Source: Natronorubrum texcoconense (GTDB taxonomy: Archaea > Halobacteriota > Halobacteria > Halobacteriales > Natrialbaceae). Taken from it: a DNA stretch of 64,000 bases. Shown here one piece after another: positions 17,825 through 25,812 of this stretch; within the stretch, counting starts at the first letter, position 1; each line of letters opens with the position of its first letter. The notes below the pieces were generated by a model. The model did no database searches, was not told where the DNA came from, and was given only the letters and a program-made list of their open reading frames with translations. The translations under genes were made by a program, and so were the position numbers. The stretch lies in contig NZ_FNFE01000002.1 of NCBI RefSeq assembly GCF_900100335.1, positions 310,001 through 374,000 of the forward strand, in the 5' to 3' direction.

Positions 17825-19036
17825 TTACTCGCTCAGCCACCAGCCGTACACGTTCGCCGCATCCTCGGGATCGGCCGGCTTCTTGCTTCGGCCGTGGGTC
17901 TTCCCCTCGAGTATCTGGCGTTCGATCGCGTTCAGCGCGAGCGAGAACGCGTGTTTGTCGCCGTAGCCTTCGTCCGAGGCGATGAACAGCCCCTTGTCCG
18001 TGTAGAGTCGGACTCGAGCCGACACGAGCGGAATGCCGCGAAGCCGCTCCTTGTGCGCTTTAAAGTGCACCTTCGCCTCGAGCACGCGCAGCTGTCGGTA
18101 CTTGCGGGTCACGGATTCGATCCGCTCGGCGAGTCCCTCCCGAGTCGTGTCCGTCATCAGCTCGCTGCCGAACACCTGGACCGAGAGCTGTCGGTCTTCG
18201 GTCCAGGTCAACGACTCGAGCAGATCCGTCTTCGTGACGATGCCCACCAGCGAGCCGCTGTCGTCGGTGACGATCGACGAGGAGGCGCCGAACTCGAGCA
18301 TCGTCTCGAGCACGTCGTCGAGCGTCTCGTCGAGCCTCGTCGTTCCGAGCGTGTCGACCATCACGTTCCGCACCGGTAGCTCGAGAAGGTCGGCGCTCTC
18401 GCCCTCGCGAGCGCCGAAACCGCCGTGGTGGCCGCCCGTGCTCGCGTCCATGTGTCCGTCGGGGTCGCCACCCTGCGAGCGCTGCAGTTCCCTCGTGACG
18501 AACTCGAGGACGTCGTAGAGACTCACGATTCCGACGACCTCGTCGGTGGTTCCTTCGGCGACGACGGGCAGGTGCTCGATACGTTCGGTTCTGAACGTCG
18601 CGAGCGCCTTGCCCAGCGAGGTCGTCGCCTCGACCGTCACGATCTCCGTCGTCGCGACGTCCGCCGTCTCGAGGACGGAGAGAAACGGCTGGACCGTCCG
18701 GAGGAGGTCGTCGGTCCGAACGACGCCAACGAGTGCTTCATCCTCGAAGACCGGCAACAGACTGGTGTCGCCCGCGATCATGAGCCGCGCGGCCTCACGG
18801 ACGTCGTCGTCGAGGGTAACCGAGGGGACGGCCCGGACGAGCGAACGAGCCTTCCGCGACGTCTTCTCGTGTGAAGAGAGGACATCCCGGCGCGTGACTA
18901 CGCCCTCGAACTCGCCGTCACGGGTGATGAGCAGCGCCTTCCGGTCTGCATCTTCGAACGAGCCGCGAAGCTTCGAGACCGGCGTCGTTTCGTCGTGCGT
19001 GTCGAACTTCCGGTCGACGATATCCGCTAAGTCCAT
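17825..19036 (-). CDS. Four-CBS protein with C-terminal HPF-like domain
   Basis: 403 residues. Four CBS motifs are visible: about 20-55 (LLITRDGEFEGVVTRRDVL), 65-112 (TSLLPVFEDEALVGVVRTDD), 130-185 (IEHLPVVAEGTTDEVVGIVS) and 225-275 (GSLVGIVTKTDLLESL). They usually pair and sense adenosine nucleotides. A glycine/histidine-rich linker lies near 193-207. The last ~110 residues (KVHFKAHKERLRGIPLVSAR ... LYTDKGLFIASDEGYGDKHA) look like the alpha/beta fold of ribosome hibernation promoting factors. It may sense energy charge and silence ribosomes; that role is inference. It closes the USP island. Confidence 0.75.
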   Translation of the reverse strand: MDLADIVDRKFDTHDETTPVSKLRGSFEDADRKALLITRDGEFEGVVTRRDVLSSHEKTSRKARSLVRAVPSVTLDDDVREAARLMIAGDTSLLPVFEDEALVGVVRTDDLLRTVQPFLSVLETADVATTEIVTVEATTSLGKALATFRTERIEHLPVVAEGTTDEVVGIVSLYDVLEFVTRELQRSQGGDPDGHMDASTGGHHGGFGAREGESADLLELPVRNVMVDTLGTTRLDETLDDVLETMLEFGASSSIVTDDSGSLVGIVTKTDLLESLTWTEDRQLSVQVFGSELMTDTTREGLAERIESVTRKYRQLRVLEAKVHFKAHKERLRGIPLVSARVRLYTDKGLFIASDEGYGDKHAFSLALNAIERQILEGKTHGRSKKPADPEDAANVYGWWLSE

Positions 19037-19187
19037 GCTCGAGAGACGGGGCGAAGGGAGATACCTGTTGTCGACAATTCCCGCGTCCGTGTTGTATACG
19101 TAACACTCAACAGTCGACGCTCACCGGCCCACACGCGACGACCGCTGACCGATACGCTCAAATGGTCGCTCTCGCAACGAACCGCTC

Positions 19188-19871
19188 ATGGGAACCCCGC
19201 TCGAGAGCCACACGGAGCAAGCCGAGGAAGTCGTCGACCGTCTCGAGGAGGCGTATCCGGATTCGACCATCTCGCTTCGGTACTCGAACCGACTGGAGCT
19301 GTTGATCGCCGTGATCCTCTCCGCGCAGTGTACCGACGAGCGCGTGAACAAGGAGACCAAGAAGCTCTTCGAAAAGTACGATGGTGCCGAAGACTACGCC
19401 AACGCGCCCCAGGACGAACTCGCCGAGGACCTGAACTCGATCACCTACTACAACAGCAAGGCCGAGTACATCCGGACCTCCTGTGAGATCATCCTCGAGG
19501 AACACGATGGAGAAGTTCCGGATACGATGGACGAGCTGACGGAGCTGTCGGGCGTCGGCCGGAAGACGGCCAACGTCGTCCTCCAGCACGGCCACGACGT
19601 CGTCGAAGGGATCGTCGTCGACACGCACGTCCAACGGCTCTCGCGTCGGCTCGGGCTGACCGAGGAGAAGCGCCCGGAGGCGATCGAGCAGGAACTGATG
19701 GAGATCGTCCCCGAGGGCTACTGGCAGCAGTTCACCCACCTCTGTATCGACCACGGGCGCGCGATCTGCGACGCACGAAACCCCGATTGTGCCGACTGCG
19801 TGCTGGCCGACATCTGTCCCTCCGAGAAGGGCGACGGCGAGATCGATCTCGCCTCGGGCGAGCCCTGGTAG
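19188..19871 (+). CDS. nth: Endonuclease III (DNA glycosylase/AP lyase)
   Basis: 227 residues. The base-excision repair enzyme removes oxidised pyrimidines and cuts the abasic site. The helix-hairpin-helix is LSGVGRKTANV with the catalytic lysine K126, and the catalytic aspartate is D145 in VVDTHVQR. The [4Fe-4S] cluster ligands are C194, C201, C204 and C210, giving the exact C-x6-C-x2-C-x5-C spacing. The N-terminal substrate loop LLIAVILSAQCTDERVN is also classic. Divergent from the CBS/HPF gene with a 151-bp shared control region that contains a TTGTCGACAA palindrome. Normal length and undamaged. Confidence 0.95.
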   Translation: MGTPLESHTEQAEEVVDRLEEAYPDSTISLRYSNRLELLIAVILSAQCTDERVNKETKKLFEKYDGAEDYANAPQDELAEDLNSITYYNSKAEYIRTSCEIILEEHDGEVPDTMDELTELSGVGRKTANVVLQHGHDVVEGIVVDTHVQRLSRRLGLTEEKRPEAIEQELMEIVPEGYWQQFTHLCIDHGRAICDARNPDCADCVLADICPSEKGDGEIDLASGEPW

Positions 19872-19979
19872 TCGGCCGAACGCGGCGTTGGGGGGCGTCT
19901 AACCGCCCATACCACGCCGCCGACCTGTGCAAGCCCAACGCCTTTTCACGGATCGACGGTAGTTTCGTCCGGGATCAGT

Positions 19980-20222
19980 ATGTCTGACAGCACCGACGAG
20001 ACCGGCAAAGAGGAGCACGGGCGGGACGTCGAACTGGCACACGAGGACACCGACGCCGAGGACGAAGAGGAGCTCACAGAAGAGGAGATGGAGGCCCGCG
20101 AGCGCCAAGACGAAGAACAGCGTCGCCAGGACATCGAGCACAAGTCCGACGATCGGGTCGACGACGCACTCGAGCAGGAGAATCCGGACAACCACCGCGA
20201 CGAAGAGCCGTTCAACGGCTAA
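19980..20222 (+). CDS. Small highly acidic protein
   Basis: 80 residues, almost half Asp or Glu (for example DTDAEDEEELTEEEMEARER). It has a probable helical, charged middle (EEEMEARERQDEEQRRQDIE) and no hydrophobic core, so it is likely disordered or a partner-binding helix. No cysteine motif and no signal sequence. It begins about 109 nt after nth and may share its transcript or have its own promoter. Haloarchaea encode many such acidic small proteins; the function is unknown. The clean start and stop and haloarchaeal codon use support it as a gene. Confidence 0.55.
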   Translation: MSDSTDETGKEEHGRDVELAHEDTDAEDEEELTEEEMEARERQDEEQRRQDIEHKSDDRVDDALEQENPDNHRDEEPFNG

Positions 20223-20391
20223 CCGCGGCTCGACGTCCGCCACCGCGACGCTCGCGAGCCGACGACCCGCCGATGCCGGCGCTCGGTTTTTTGCTGCCAG
20301 CGGCCTCGAGTGAGGTCCGTCCGCACACGCTGGAAGAATCCTGATAGCCGTGCGTTGGATCTCAGATCGCCAATTCCGAGAAGGCGAACGG

Positions 20392-20396
20392 TATAT
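20392..20396 (+). promoter_or_regulatory. TATA box setting the DUF2797 start
   Basis: The sequence ggtatatgcc at 20390-20399 is centred 28 nt before a GTG at 20422, the ideal place for a TATA box of a leaderless gene. The ATG at 20395 lies inside the box itself and so would not be transcribed. Confidence 0.55.
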
Positions 20397-20421
20397 GCCG
20401 AATCACCCCCTACCCCGACCC

Positions 20422-21186
20422 GTGCAACTGGTCGGCTACGAACCGAGTGGACGCGGCGCCGCGCTCTTGTGCAGTGACGGCGACACCCTCGAGCGGCGCC
20501 GCCTCGAGCCCGGCGGCACGCTCTCCTATTCGCTCGAGGGTCGCCACTGCGCCGGAACCATCGACTGGAGCGCGGACGAGCCCGAACACGTCGCCTGCGA
20601 CCGGCCGTCGACCCCCTACTGCGAGTACCACACCAGCACCTGGATCTGTGCGCGCTGTACGGGCACCTGTCTGAAAGACGAGATGGACTGTTACGAGGAA
20701 CACGCCGTCTACGTCGCCGCCTTCGCCCCCGACACGTTCAAAGTCGGCGTCACCAAATCTCGGCGGCTCGAAACCCGCCTCCGGGAGCAGGGGGCCGACC
20801 GCGGGGCCCACATCCACACCGTCTCGAACGGTCGGATCGCCCGCGAGATCGAAGCCGAGATCGCCGAGTGGCTGGTCGATCGCGTCCGGACGCCGACGAA
20901 ACTCGGCTCGCTCGCCTCGAGCGTGGATTGCGAGGCCTGGGAGGAGGTTCTCGCCGAGTTCGACGTTCAGCAGCGATTCGCGTTCGACTACGACCTCGGG
21001 CTCGAGAGCCAACCGGTTCCCGAGACGATCGCGTCGGGAACCGTCGTCGGCGTGAAAGGGCGACTGCTCGTTCTCGAGAACGGCGGGACGACCTACGCCG
21101 TCGATATGCGCGACCTCGTCGGCTACGACGTCACCGAGGGGACGACGAGCCGCGATCTCCAGTCGTCGCTCGGCTCGTTCGGTTGA
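20422..21186 (+). CDS. DUF2797 family protein
   Basis: 254 residues from the leaderless GTG (read as VQLVGYEPSGRGAALLCSDG); homologues commonly begin with this motif. An N-terminal cysteine-rich zinc region has C, C-x, YCEYH, ICARCTGTC and DCYEEH (about 50-90). It is followed by VYVAAFAPDTFKVGVTKSRR and ETRLREQGA, which resemble the GIY-YIG nuclease fold (strand, loop, K-V-G-x-(S/T), helix with R). Pfam groups it as DUF2797; a nucleic-acid role is plausible but unproven. The C-terminus has a small beta domain (TVVGVKGRLLVLENGGTTYA). Monocistronic. Confidence 0.75.
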   Translation: MQLVGYEPSGRGAALLCSDGDTLERRRLEPGGTLSYSLEGRHCAGTIDWSADEPEHVACDRPSTPYCEYHTSTWICARCTGTCLKDEMDCYEEHAVYVAAFAPDTFKVGVTKSRRLETRLREQGADRGAHIHTVSNGRIAREIEAEIAEWLVDRVRTPTKLGSLASSVDCEAWEEVLAEFDVQQRFAFDYDLGLESQPVPETIASGTVVGVKGRLLVLENGGTTYAVDMRDLVGYDVTEGTTSRDLQSSLGSFG

Positions 21187-21310
21187 GCGACGGCACCGAT
21201 AGACCGCTGTCGAAATCACAGCAGAGGACGAGATACCGCGACTGTACGTCTTTCTATCAGGTCACCGTAACACCGAGAACAGCTATACGGCTGGTGTGCA
21301 TACATGTAGC

Positions 21311-22135
21311 ATGGCTTTGAGTGACAAGAAAACCGGCACGATGGGGTCGCCGATCGACGACATCGCGTACCTCGCGCGGTCCGAACACCGCGTTCGGACG
21401 CTTGTCGCTCTGCGCGACCGGTCGCGAACTCGATCCGACCTCTGGGAGCTGACCGGCGTTTCGTCGTCGACGATGCGGCGGACGGTCCGGGCGTTCGAGG
21501 AGCGCAACTGGATCCGCAGGAATGGACACGTGTACGAGACGACGCAACTCGGCGCGTTCATCGCCTCCGCGATGGAGGAGCTGATCGGCCGGATCGAAAC
21601 CGAGCGATCTCTCCGCGACGTCTGGCACTGGCTGCCGGGCGACGAAAGTGGGTTCACACTCGAGGTCTGTGCCGACGCCGTCGTGACGGTCGCCGAACCC
21701 GACGCGCCCTACGGACCCGTCAATCGGTTCACGGCGCTGCTCGACGAGACGGAGACGTTTCGGTTCGTCGGGTCCGATATCGCCGTGCTCGAGCCGTGCA
21801 AAGACGTCCTCCGACGCCGGATCGTTGACGGCATGCAGACGGAGATCATCGACCCGCCGGCGGTCGCGCGCCGGATCCTCTCGACGTATCCGGACCACTG
21901 CTCGGAACCCCTCGAGAGCGGTAATTTCGCGGTTCTGTTGCACGACGAGCTACCGCCGTACGGCGTGGGGCTCTTCGACGATCGAATTGCCGTCAGCTGT
22001 TACGATCAGGCCACCGGATCGGTCCGGGTGTTGATCGACACCGACGTCCCGGCGGCCTGGGAGTGGGCCGAGTCAGTCTACGCTTCGTACCGATCTGAGG
22101 CCCGCCCGCTCGCGGCAGAATCGCTCCTCGAGTAA
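21311..22135 (+). CDS. HTH regulator, FilR1/DUF1724 type
   Basis: 274 residues from MALSDKKTGTMGSPIDDIAY. The N-terminal winged helix is at about 15-85 (LARSEHRVRTLVALRDRSRT, then LWELTGVSSSTMRRTVRAFE). The remaining ~170 residues match the 'methanogenesis regulatory protein FilR1' middle domain (PYGPVNRFTALLDETETFRF, a ligand- or partner-binding region). Such proteins are common haloarchaeal transcription factors with largely unknown targets. It has its own upstream region and no operon partner. The target could be the adjacent AhpD-like gene; that is only a guess from position. Confidence 0.75.
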   Translation: MALSDKKTGTMGSPIDDIAYLARSEHRVRTLVALRDRSRTRSDLWELTGVSSSTMRRTVRAFEERNWIRRNGHVYETTQLGAFIASAMEELIGRIETERSLRDVWHWLPGDESGFTLEVCADAVVTVAEPDAPYGPVNRFTALLDETETFRFVGSDIAVLEPCKDVLRRRIVDGMQTEIIDPPAVARRILSTYPDHCSEPLESGNFAVLLHDELPPYGVGLFDDRIAVSCYDQATGSVRVLIDTDVPAAWEWAESVYASYRSEARPLAAESLLE

Positions 22136-22392
22136 GCGCCTGCTGTTCGGGCGAGGAACTGGGTACGACGATCGGAGTCGGCAGGTAGCAAACGCCGTCA
22201 CGCCGTTGGTCGGTACCGTCGGCAGGAACACCGTTACAGCACCGGTCGACTCCGGGTCAACCGGAGCAAGAGCGTTACACCGGATCCCGATCCGCTACGG
22301 TCACCGACTGCACGCCAGGCAGTGACTGCCCACTGGGCAACAGATGCCTATCTACCCTCCATCGTTGTAGCCTGTTCCAGCGGAGAGACATC

Positions 22393-22800
22393 ATGGTATC
22401 AACACAAACTCAACAGGAGATCGAACAGACGCTCGGACAGGTACCGAGCTGGATGAATCAGCTTGCGGAGCCCGCGAGCGACCACAGCTGGGGGATCTTT
22501 CGGGACCTCACGCTCGGAGAGACCGAACTGACCCCGCGGGAGAAGGCCCTCATCGGCGTCGGCGTCGCGGCGGCGGTCGGCTGTCCCTACTGCTCTCACT
22601 TCCACCGGGAGGAGGCCCGTCTCGCAGAGGTTTCGGACGACGAACTCGAGGAGACGGTCACTATCGCGGGGACGACCCGGTACTTCTCGACGGTGCTTCA
22701 CGGCAGCGAAATCGACCTCGACGACTTCGTCGACGAGACGGACGAAATCGTCGACTATCTCAAAGAACAGGAGGCCGCAGCCGCCGGTGCCGACGACTGA
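22393..22800 (+). CDS. AhpD/carboxymuconolactone decarboxylase-family protein
   Basis: 135 residues. The active site CPYCSHFH is at 64-71 (C64, C67, H71), the redox motif C-x-x-C-x3-H of AhpD-like proteins, which carry reducing equivalents to peroxide or related detoxification. The helix GETELTPREKALIGVGVAAA before it is typical of the family. The fold is all-helical and usually forms a trimer or hexamer. A possible TATA element lies in the AT-richer ctatctaccc at about 22350. Ordinary length, no signal peptide. The real partner (peroxidase or peroxiredoxin) is not in the window. Confidence 0.8.
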   Translation: MVSTQTQQEIEQTLGQVPSWMNQLAEPASDHSWGIFRDLTLGETELTPREKALIGVGVAAAVGCPYCSHFHREEARLAEVSDDELEETVTIAGTTRYFSTVLHGSEIDLDDFVDETDEIVDYLKEQEAAAAGADD

Positions 22801-22868
22801 TCCGGCCACCCTCGGTCGGTCTCGAATCCGCGTTCGTCCGACGATCTTGCGAGGAGCGTCTGCCCCGT

Positions 22869-23504
22869 TCAGTACTCGAGTTTCGCGTCGCCCGTCTCGC
22901 CCCACGCCTCGCGTCGCCCGTCGCTAACTCCGTAGTCGATGCTGTAGGGCGTCCGCTGGTTCCATCCGTCCCCGCTCAGGTGGGCCGCGACCTCCTCGGC
23001 CGCGTCGTCGTAGTGATCGCCCCGGTGGAAGTGTTCGGAGGTGAGATCGATCACGTCCAAGTGGGCGTGGATCGCGGCCCGGTCCTCGTCGACCGCCCAG
23101 ACGTGGACGTGGTTCCACCCGTCGCCCAGTCGAGGTCGCCGAAAGGAGTGATCCGGCGGAACGAGTGTCTCTTCCTCGCCGTCCCACGCTTTGGCCGTCG
23201 CGTCCGGAAAGACGCGGGTCCACTCGAGGTTCGAGAGTCCGGAAAAGCCGTCTTCGATCGCGTCGACCGCCGATACGTCGCCCGTCGCCCGCGCGTTGAC
23301 GTTGATCGGCATCACGGGGTTCCACTCGCCGTCGTCGTCCGGCTTGTAGAGACAACGTGGGTAGTCGGCGTCGCCGTTCCGATCGATGTCGACGACCGCG
23401 TCTTCGGGCCGCTCGCTTGCGCCGACGACGCCTGCGCTCGCGCCGATCGCCAGCGTACTCCCGAATCCCGCGATCGCCTGCCGTCTAGTGAGTGTCCGAG
23501 CCAC
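22869..23504 (-). CDS. Tat-exported protein of unknown function
   Basis: 211 residues. The N-terminus MARTLTRRQAIAGFGSTLAI is a twin-arginine signal (TRRQAI at 6-11 followed by a hydrophobic stretch to about residue 29, GVVGAS), so the protein is exported folded. The mature part is rich in Asp, His and Trp (for example DGWNHVHVWAVDEDRAAIHA) and lacks membrane segments. A cluster of histidines (NHVHVW, HAHL, EHFHRGDHYDD) could bind a metal. I do not recognise the family. Monocistronic, convergent with the AhpD-like gene. Confidence 0.65.
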   Translation of the reverse strand: MARTLTRRQAIAGFGSTLAIGASAGVVGASERPEDAVVDIDRNGDADYPRCLYKPDDDGEWNPVMPINVNARATGDVSAVDAIEDGFSGLSNLEWTRVFPDATAKAWDGEEETLVPPDHSFRRPRLGDGWNHVHVWAVDEDRAAIHAHLDVIDLTSEHFHRGDHYDDAAEEVAAHLSGDGWNQRTPYSIDYGVSDGRREAWGETGDAKLEY

Positions 23505-23674
23505 GCGGGATCACTCGCGGCCCGAGTCGACAGTATCGACGCCGTCCATCACGCTGCTTGCCGTCGGTTTTGGTGTCATGGTCTCGGCTTAGTCGACGCT
23601 CGGTACAAGGGTTCGGCCTGAGTGCTCGTGGTCGCCTCGCGGCCGACGGGGACCCGGTGACCGCACGGCCGCCG

Positions 23675-24010
23675 TCAGGGACCGATCCCCTCTACGGGGA
23701 CTTCGGTCTCGCAGTTCGGACAGGCCGCGTGCTCCTCGGACCCCGTATAGGTCCACGTCTTCCCGCACTCGTGGCAGTTCAGTTCGACCGAATCGGGGGT
23801 CTCCGGTTCGGTGCCTCCGGAATCGTGACGTGCGTTTCGAAAGCGCGAGACGACGGTCTCGAGGTCGTCTAGCTCCCTCTCGGGGAGCGGGAGACCGCCC
23901 TCGTGGCCCTCGACGACGAGTCGGTACTCGGCGTCCGCGTCGTCGTCGGCGACGACCGCGTACCGTCCCTCGCTCACGATCGGCTCTCGATCGGGATGTT
24001 CGTTGACCAT
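23675..24010 (-). CDS. Zinc-ribbon protein
   Basis: 111 residues. The N-terminal half is a small beta domain with alternating acidic residues (RYAVVADDDADAEYRLVVEG). The C-terminal half carries one zinc ribbon, LNCHECGKTW followed by AACPNCETEV, giving two C-x-x-C pairs about 18 residues apart. Such haloarchaeal proteins are often cytosolic and may bind nucleic acid or protein. No enzymatic motif. It stands apart from its neighbours; function unknown. Confidence 0.7.
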   Translation of the reverse strand: MVNEHPDREPIVSEGRYAVVADDDADAEYRLVVEGHEGGLPLPERELDDLETVVSRFRNARHDSGGTEPETPDSVELNCHECGKTWTYTGSEEHAACPNCETEVPVEGIGP

Positions 24011-24161
24011 GCGAGTGAGTACCTCGCCGAGTCAATTCGTTCTTGTGCCGGCAACAGCCTCGTGCCGACGACGGCCCCCTCGGCAACTGGACGGCCCGCA
24101 GGACTGTCGCGCCGTCCGAGACATGGCAATCCTTTTCCGCGGCGGTACAGAACCCGAGGGT

Positions 24162-24551
24162 ATGTCCGACGAAAACGAAGCCGACAACGGTAGCGACGAC
24201 GGCGAGGAGAAGTCCTTCCGCGAGCGAGTCGAAGAGATTCGCGAAAAGCGCGCCGAAGAGGGTGAAGGCGAGGGTGAACCGCCGGAGAGTCCGTTCGGCG
24301 GCGGTGGCGGCGGACCCGGCGGCCCTGGCGGCATGGGCGGCGGCGGCAACCCGTTCGCGCAGATGATGGGCGGGATGATGGGCGGCGGTGGCGGCCCCGG
24401 CGGCATGGGTGGCGGCCCGGGCGGTCCCGGCGGCCGCGGCGAAGAGGTCGGTAACGAAGAACTCGTCCAGGAAGTTCGACAGCTCCGCGACGAGATGCGC
24501 GACCAGACGCGCGCGCTCAAGCGGATCGCCGACGCGCTCGAGGACAACTGA
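24162..24551 (+). CDS. Glycine-rich low-complexity protein with coiled-coil end
   Basis: 129 residues, MSDENEADNGSDDGEEKSFR. The first 45 residues are charged with a helix (RERVEEIREKRAEEGEGEGE). The centre, about 46-95, is almost pure Gly/Pro/Met (PFGGGGGGPGGPGGMGGGGN, then QMMGGMMGGGGGPGG). The last 35 residues form an amphipathic helix (NEELVQEVRQLRDEMRDQTR). The composition recalls glycine-rich RNA-binding or condensate-forming tails, but no RRM or RGG box is present. The ATG at 24162 is used because the frame before it shows no coding character. Function unknown. Confidence 0.6.
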   Translation: MSDENEADNGSDDGEEKSFRERVEEIREKRAEEGEGEGEPPESPFGGGGGGPGGPGGMGGGGNPFAQMMGGMMGGGGGPGGMGGGPGGPGGRGEEVGNEELVQEVRQLRDEMRDQTRALKRIADALEDN

Positions 24552-24654
24552 CGCCGCTACTCCTGCGATTTTCGTTTCGATGGGCCGAGAGCCGCTGCGC
24601 TCGCTTTATCGCACACTCACAGCGCTCGCCTGGTAGCACAGCCACAGCCACGAT

Positions 24655-25812
24655 TCACCGACCGCTCACCGACGCGTAGGCGTCCCGAAGCCGGTCGACC
24701 GATCGCTCGAGACCGATCGACTCCCGACGCTCGAGACACTGGGACGCGAGTTCGGAGCGCTCGTCCAGCGCTCGCTCGAGCACACGCCGAAAGCCGGTCA
24801 AGTCCCCGGCCCGATAGTGATAGCCGGTCTCGCCACCCGAAACCGTCTCGGCGAGCGCGCCCGCGTCGACGCCGACGACCGGCGTGCCACAGGCGATCGC
24901 CTCGAGCGCGACCAGCCCCTGCGTCTCGACGGGGCTGGGGAACGCGAAGACGTCGAGCATCGAGTAGAACGCCGGCAGTTCGCTCCGGTCGAGAAAGCCG
25001 AGGAATCGGACGTCGAAATCGAGCGCCGCGGCCCGCCGCTCGAGCGACGGTCGGGCGGGACCGTCGCCGGCCAGTACGAGGGTGGCGGACTCGAGGGGAG
25101 TGTCAGTGCGATCGGCTGCTCCAGCGACGGCGTCGAGCAGATCCTCGAGCCGTTTCTCGTGCCCGTGACGGCCCGTGTAGCCGATCAGCGGTGTGTCTCG
25201 ATCGAGTCCGTGACGGTCCCGAAACGCGGAGGTGTCGACCGGGCGGAATCGCTCGAGGTCGACGCCCATCGGGACGACTCGAACGGGCGTCGAGATGCCG
25301 ATCGACTCGCGGACGTAGCGACGGGTCGTCTCCGACGGCGCGAGAACCACATCCGCGCGGTCGTAGAATCGACGTTCGTATGCGAGCGCACCGCGTCGTG
25401 CAAGTCCTTCGACGCTCCGGAGGCGATCCGACGGCAGGAGATACCGCGCGTACTCGGCCGTCGGCGTGTGATAGGAGGCGACGAGCGGCACGTCGGCGCG
25501 GCGCGCGAGTCGCTGGGCTGCGAGCCCGAGACCGAATGGGGTGTGCGTGTGGACGACGTCCGCCCGCGAGAGGTCGTGGCTGGCAGGAACTCGCGGCCAG
25601 CCGAGCCGATAGCCGTCGTACCACGGAAACGGCACGCTCCGGACGGCGTGTTCTCCCACCCGAGGATCGTAGCCGGGCGCGTTCGGGAAGACGACGGCCA
25701 TCCGGCCGCCGCGCTCGAGCCAGCGGTCGCGCCAGTTGCGGACGGTGTACGTCACGCCGTTGATCGTCGGCAGGTAGCTATCCGTGAAGACGGTGATCTG
25801 TGGGTACGTCAC
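24655..25812 (-). CDS. Glycosyltransferase family 4
   Basis: 385 residues, GTG start (read as MTYPQITVFTDSYLPTINGV) overlapping the PAP2 stop by 4 nt (GTGA). GT4 features: N-terminal GVTYTVRNWRDRW; the PAPSETTRRYV/VVPMGVDLERFRP linker; the C-terminal donor loop (GYTGRHGHEKRLEDLLDAVA) and the E-x7-E motif in PVETQGLVALEAIACGTPVV. It closely resembles alpha-mannosyl/glucosyl transferases that act on lipids. The donor would be a nucleotide sugar. It is the 3'-most gene of the cluster and translationally coupled to the PAP2 gene before it. Confidence 0.85.
   Translation of the reverse strand: MTYPQITVFTDSYLPTINGVTYTVRNWRDRWLERGGRMAVVFPNAPGYDPRVGEHAVRSVPFPWYDGYRLGWPRVPASHDLSRADVVHTHTPFGLGLAAQRLARRADVPLVASYHTPTAEYARYLLPSDRLRSVEGLARRGALAYERRFYDRADVVLAPSETTRRYVRESIGISTPVRVVPMGVDLERFRPVDTSAFRDRHGLDRDTPLIGYTGRHGHEKRLEDLLDAVAGAADRTDTPLESATLVLAGDGPARPSLERRAAALDFDVRFLGFLDRSELPAFYSMLDVFAFPSPVETQGLVALEAIACGTPVVGVDAGALAETVSGGETGYHYRAGDLTGFRRVLERALDERSELASQCLERRESIGLERSVDRLRDAYASVSGR

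Noticed and set aside
24310-24470. Gly-rich block as a DNA repeat or minisatellite
   Set aside because: The repeated bases are codon-level (GGC/GGN with Pro and Met) inside one open frame with coding ends on both sides, so a protein explanation is simpler.
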